A stretch of 8,855 nucleotides of DNA from positions 1-8,855 of the forward strand of contig NVSL01000047.1 in the NCBI GenBank assembly GCA_002401215.1, written 5' to 3'. Shown here piece after piece: positions 6,716-8,855 of this stretch (position 1 is the first letter of the stretch; the number at the start of each line of letters is the position of its first letter). The stretch comes from Flavobacteriaceae bacterium. Its GTDB lineage: Bacteria; Bacteroidota; Bacteroidia; Flavobacteriales; Flavobacteriaceae. The position numbers were made by a program, and so were the translations under genes. The notes beneath the pieces were generated by a model. The model was not told the origin of the DNA. It did not search any database and saw only the letters and a program-made list of their open reading frames with translations.

Positions 6716-6748
6716 AAAAATAGAGAGGAATTCACTAAAAAATTCTCT
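6716..6748 (-). terminator. Probable intrinsic terminator after the transporter gene
   Basis: Starting at the last base of the transporter stop codon, the minus strand forms a stem AGAG-AATT (6741-6748) with AATT-C-CTCT (6724-6732) around an 8-nt loop and a single bulged C. The sequence CTATTTTT follows, giving a T-tract at 6716-6720. The stem is moderate in strength, so termination may be partial, leaving some co-transcription of the response regulator. Confidence 0.45.
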
Positions 6749-7977
6749 TACTCAAACCCAAGCTTTATCACTTTAACCCGGTTCATTTTATTTACAACTG
6801 CATGCATCCAAATCAGGCTTACAATAGATAATCCTGCAATTAAAATCCAGCAACTAGACCAAATTCCTGTTCCGTCTTTTAAATACCCAAAAACAATAGG
6901 AGAAACAAAACCACCGAGACCACCAAGCACGCCAACCATACCGCCAACAACACCAACTTCTTGTGGAAAGTAATCTGGAATATGTTTGTAAATTGCCGCC
7001 ATTCCTGTACCCCAAACACATCCCAATAAAATAATAATTGTAACATAAACAGCTACATTTTTGGGAGTCCAGATAATTAGAATCCCACTAATAATAAGAG
7101 AGAAAATGAGCACAAAATACAAGACTTTTCTAGCCCCTACTTTATCTGAAATATAACCGCCAATCGCTCTAACAAAACTCGATGCAATTACAAAAGTTGC
7201 CACATACATTCCTGCAGTCTCCCTATCTAATCCATACACATTTTTATAAATTGGTTGCAACCAGTTTACGAAAGCCACGAAGCCTCCAAAAACCAAAAAG
7301 TAGTACAACCCAAACCTCCAAACTCTCGCTTCTTTAAGTGGGGATAGCATTCCTACCAAGGTTTTAGAACTGTTTTCTGGTTTTTTATTTTCGGCAAAAA
7401 AGAAAAAGACAATCGCCATCAACACCAAAACCACCGCATATATTTGTGGTAAAGTTGACCAACCTTCTATGTTAGATCCGCCATCCGTTAAATAGGTTAA
7501 TAATTTTGGAGCGAACATTGCGGTTAATGCTGCGCCAATATTCCCCATTCCAAAAAGCCCCAAAGCAAACCCTTGTTTTTCTTTTGGAAACCAGATTGAT
7601 GTATAGCCAATCCCAACAGCAAAACTGGTTCCGACCAATCCGAAACCTACACCGCAAATTGCAAAGGGCCAAAATCCACTTGCGTAGGATACTAAAAAAG
7701 TAGGAATCGCACTCAACAATAACAAACCAATCATAATGGGTTTACCGCCAAATTTATCGGTTAAAATTCCAACGGGCAATCTAAATATTGATCCTGTTAA
7801 AACAGGGATTGCCATCAAATAACCAATCTCTATTGACGACCATTGACTCCACTCGAATTTATCGACAAGAAAGGTAATTAGCACACTGTTGATCATCCAT
7901 ACAAAAAAACATATTGTAAATGCCAAGGTGTTTAGAAATAATATTTTGTTTGCTTTTGATGCTGAAGTTGTATTCAT
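6748..7977 (-). CDS. narK: NarK/NRT-type nitrate/nitrite MFS transporter
   Basis: This 409-residue inner-membrane protein belongs to the nitrate/nitrite porter family of the major facilitator superfamily and probably imports nitrate for assimilation. About 12 hydrophobic segments are seen. Both nitrate-signature regions are present: GLFGMGNIGAALTAMFAP (140-157) and GGMVGVLGGLGGFVSP (345-360). R66 in FRLPVGILTDKFGGKP and R270 in SFVRAIGGYISDKVGARK are at the positions of the two substrate-binding arginines known in NarK. These lines also show the MFS loop motif between TM2 and TM3 and its repeat in the C-terminal half. Length is slightly short for NarK but normal for NasA/NrtP-like porters. 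Nitrate versus nitrite preference and import versus exchange cannot be decided, but linkage to an assimilatory reductase favours nitrate uptake. The ATG lies 22 nt after a TAnnTTTG box carrying the shared operator. Confidence 0.94.
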   Translation of the reverse strand: MNTTSASKANKILFLNTLAFTICFFVWMINSVLITFLVDKFEWSQWSSIEIGYLMAIPVLTGSIFRLPVGILTDKFGGKPIMIGLLLLSAIPTFLVSYASGFWPFAICGVGFGLVGTSFAVGIGYTSIWFPKEKQGFALGLFGMGNIGAALTAMFAPKLLTYLTDGGSNIEGWSTLPQIYAVVLVLMAIVFFFFAENKKPENSSKTLVGMLSPLKEARVWRFGLYYFLVFGGFVAFVNWLQPIYKNVYGLDRETAGMYVATFVIASSFVRAIGGYISDKVGARKVLYFVLIFSLIISGILIIWTPKNVAVYVTIIILLGCVWGTGMAAIYKHIPDYFPQEVGVVGGMVGVLGGLGGFVSPIVFGYLKDGTGIWSSCWILIAGLSIVSLIWMHAVVNKMNRVKVIKLGFE

Positions 7978-7999
7978 ACTGTTTAATTTAGTTATGCCA

Positions 8000-8029
8000 C
8001 AAAATTAAACAACTACGTATATATACGCA
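8000..8029 (-). promoter_or_regulatory. Transporter promoter with 7-2-7 TACGTAT operator
   Basis: The minus strand carries TAATTTTG (complement of 8000-8007), matching TAnnTTTG, 22 nt before the transporter ATG. Six bp upstream is TACGTATATATACGCA (8014-8029, plus strand), a 7-2-7 inverted repeat with one heptamer perfect and the other (TGCGTAT) changed at one base. The usual -33 TTG is replaced by this operator. Operator, 6-bp spacing, -7 box and leader length match the nitrate reductase promoter, so both are probably controlled by the same factor. Confidence 0.75.
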
Positions 8030-8047
8030 ATTTATTAAATGATAAAC

Positions 8048-8074
8048 TACGTATCAATAACGATTATTATTGAT
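8048..8074. promoter_or_regulatory. Upstream TACGTAT copy and adjoining inverted repeat
   Basis: A further TACGTAT begins at 8048, continuing as TACGTAT-CA-ATAACGA, so only one heptamer is good. Its centre is 34 bp upstream of the operator at 8014-8029, roughly three helical turns. Overlapping it, ATCAATAA (8053-8060) and TTATTGAT (8067-8074) form a perfect 8-bp inverted repeat around 6 nt. Neither strand has a T-run after the stem, so a protein site is likelier than a terminator. Confidence 0.4.
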
Positions 8075-8160
8075 TACAAAAAAGGAATGCTATTAATTTT
8101 TACTAAACACAAAATAGTCTTTCGTATTTGTTGAATCATCAAAAAAATAAAACTAAGAAC

Positions 8161-8167
8161 TACGTAT
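8161..8167. promoter_or_regulatory. Isolated TACGTAT heptamer just past cobA
   Basis: TACGTAT occurs 5 bp from the cobA stop codon. The partner heptamer is not conserved (TACGTAT-AT-TGTTTAG). It is 147 bp from the matching element of the transporter operator, which is far for direct activation; it may be a remnant, an accessory half-site or chance. Confidence 0.25.
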
Positions 8168-8172
8168 ATTGT

Positions 8173-8855
8173 TTAGAAATTAAATTCTAGTACGCGTTGA
8201 ATTTCTTCTTCAAGAAAAGAAGGATGCTCACCAACAACATCTCCAATAACAATAATTCCTGGAGCAGAATAATCGATTGTATCGATAACATTTTTATAAT
8301 TACCAAGCGTATCAATTGTGATTTTTTCGTTTGATAAAGTACCGTTCTGAATGATAGCAAATGGAGTGAATTTATGACGGTGCTTTTTCACCTCACTCAT
8401 TATTATTGAGAAATTTCGAAGCCCCATCAACACCACTAAAGTAGCGGATGATTGTGCGCCAAGTGCAATATCTTTTGATATATTTCCGTTAGATGTAGTT
8501 CCTGTAATCACCCAAAAACTCTCATTAACATTACGTTTTGTCAACGGAATCCCTTGATTTGCAGGAACAGCCAAAGCACTACTTATTCCAGGGACAACTT
8601 CTGTAGCGACTCCACGACTTTCAATATAATTTACTTCTTCACAACCTCTACCAAATACAAATGGATCACCTCCTTTTAAACGAACTACTGTTCCAAATCC
8701 TAAGGCATAATCAACTAACATTTCGTTGATTTCAATTTGAGAATATGCATGCTTATTAAATCTTTTACCTACATAAATACATTTAGCATTTTCAGAAGCA
8801 TAATTCAATAATTCTTTATTTACTAAAGCATCATATAAAATAATGTTTGCACTTT
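8173..8855 (-). CDS. cobA: Uroporphyrinogen-III C-methyltransferase (SUMT), 5' end outside the window
   Basis: The enzyme adds two SAM-derived methyl groups to uroporphyrinogen III to give precorrin-2, the first step toward siroheme (and B12). The visible 226 residues show the SUMT pattern: YDALVN near the left end, IYVGKR, the signature VVRLKGGDPFVFGRGCEE, VPGISSA, GIPLTKRNVNESFWVITG, TLVVLMGL and the C-terminal APGIIVIGDVVGEH. The frame stays open to the window edge; the beginning, expected to be ~25-30 residues with the GxGPGDxxLLT motif, is missing. A TTG at 8806-8808 is only an internal leucine, because conserved residues precede it. No oxidase/ferrochelatase (CysG N-terminal) part is present. 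Siroheme is the nitrite reductase cofactor, which ties the gene to the nitrate locus. A 195-bp gap with its own promoter separates it from the transporter. Confidence 0.95.
   Translation of the reverse strand, partial: SANIILYDALVNKELLNYASENAKCIYVGKRFNKHAYSQIEINEMLVDYALGFGTVVRLKGGDPFVFGRGCEEVNYIESRGVATEVVPGISSALAVPANQGIPLTKRNVNESFWVITGTTSNGNISKDIALGAQSSATLVVLMGLRNFSIIMSEVKKHRHKFTPFAIIQNGTLSNEKITIDTLGNYKNVIDTIDYSAPGIIVIGDVVGEHPSFLEEEIQRVLEFNF

Noticed and set aside
8806..8808. TTG as the start codon of cobA, giving a 211-residue protein
   Set aside because: The frame continues upstream to the window edge with conserved SUMT residues (ANIILYDALVNKEL), so the TTG is an internal leucine and the gene is cut by the window.

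Overview
The window comes from a low-GC member of the Bacteroidetes, most likely a Flavobacteriaceae bacterium. Three things suggest this. The 16S rRNA 5' end has the Bacteroidetes-type start (GATGAACGCTAGCGGCAGG after the conserved 5' helix). Promoters fit the Bacteroidetes consensus TTG-N19-TAnnTTTG. Genes lack Shine-Dalgarno sequences and have A/T-rich leaders. All recognisable genes lie on the minus strand, so transcription runs right to left.

Right to left, the layout is as follows. (1) cobA, a uroporphyrinogen-III C-methyltransferase for siroheme, whose N-terminus is cut by the window edge. (2) A 195-bp regulatory gap, then a NarK/NRT-type nitrate/nitrite MFS transporter. (3) A NarL/FixJ-type response regulator that starts with TTG and has no histidine kinase beside it here. 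(4) A 128-bp regulatory gap, then a 1179-residue assimilatory nitrate reductase in which the molybdopterin catalytic subunit, an NAD(P)H:FAD reductase module and a BFD-type [2Fe-2S] domain form one chain. (5) Overlapping it by ATGA, a 475-residue protein made of degenerate nitrite/sulfite-reductase-like half-domains with a C-terminal rubredoxin. (6) About 520 bp of rRNA promoter and leader DNA carrying three tandem promoter modules, then the first ~376 nt of 16S rRNA.

The genes form a nitrate-assimilation locus: uptake (MFS), regulation (response regulator), reduction of nitrate to nitrite with electrons from NAD(P)H (fusion enzyme), an iron-protein partner (rubredoxin protein), and siroheme supply (cobA) for a nitrite reductase. 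No catalytic nitrite reductase is visible in the window; it is presumably beyond the right edge or elsewhere.

The strongest new observation is regulatory. The promoters of the nitrate reductase and the transporter share one architecture: a 16-bp 7-2-7 inverted repeat of TACGTAT heptamers, exactly 6 bp, a TAnnTTTG -7 box, and 21-22 nt to the ATG. The 7-2-7 TACxxxT geometry resembles NarL/NarP sites of enterobacteria, and a NarL-family regulator is encoded between the two promoters. Further TACGTAT copies lie at the regulator's own promoter and elsewhere upstream of the transporter. Second is the rubredoxin fusion protein, which keeps the four rubredoxin cysteines but has no cysteine set for siroheme/[4Fe-4S]. 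Third is the repeated promoter-leader module in front of 16S.
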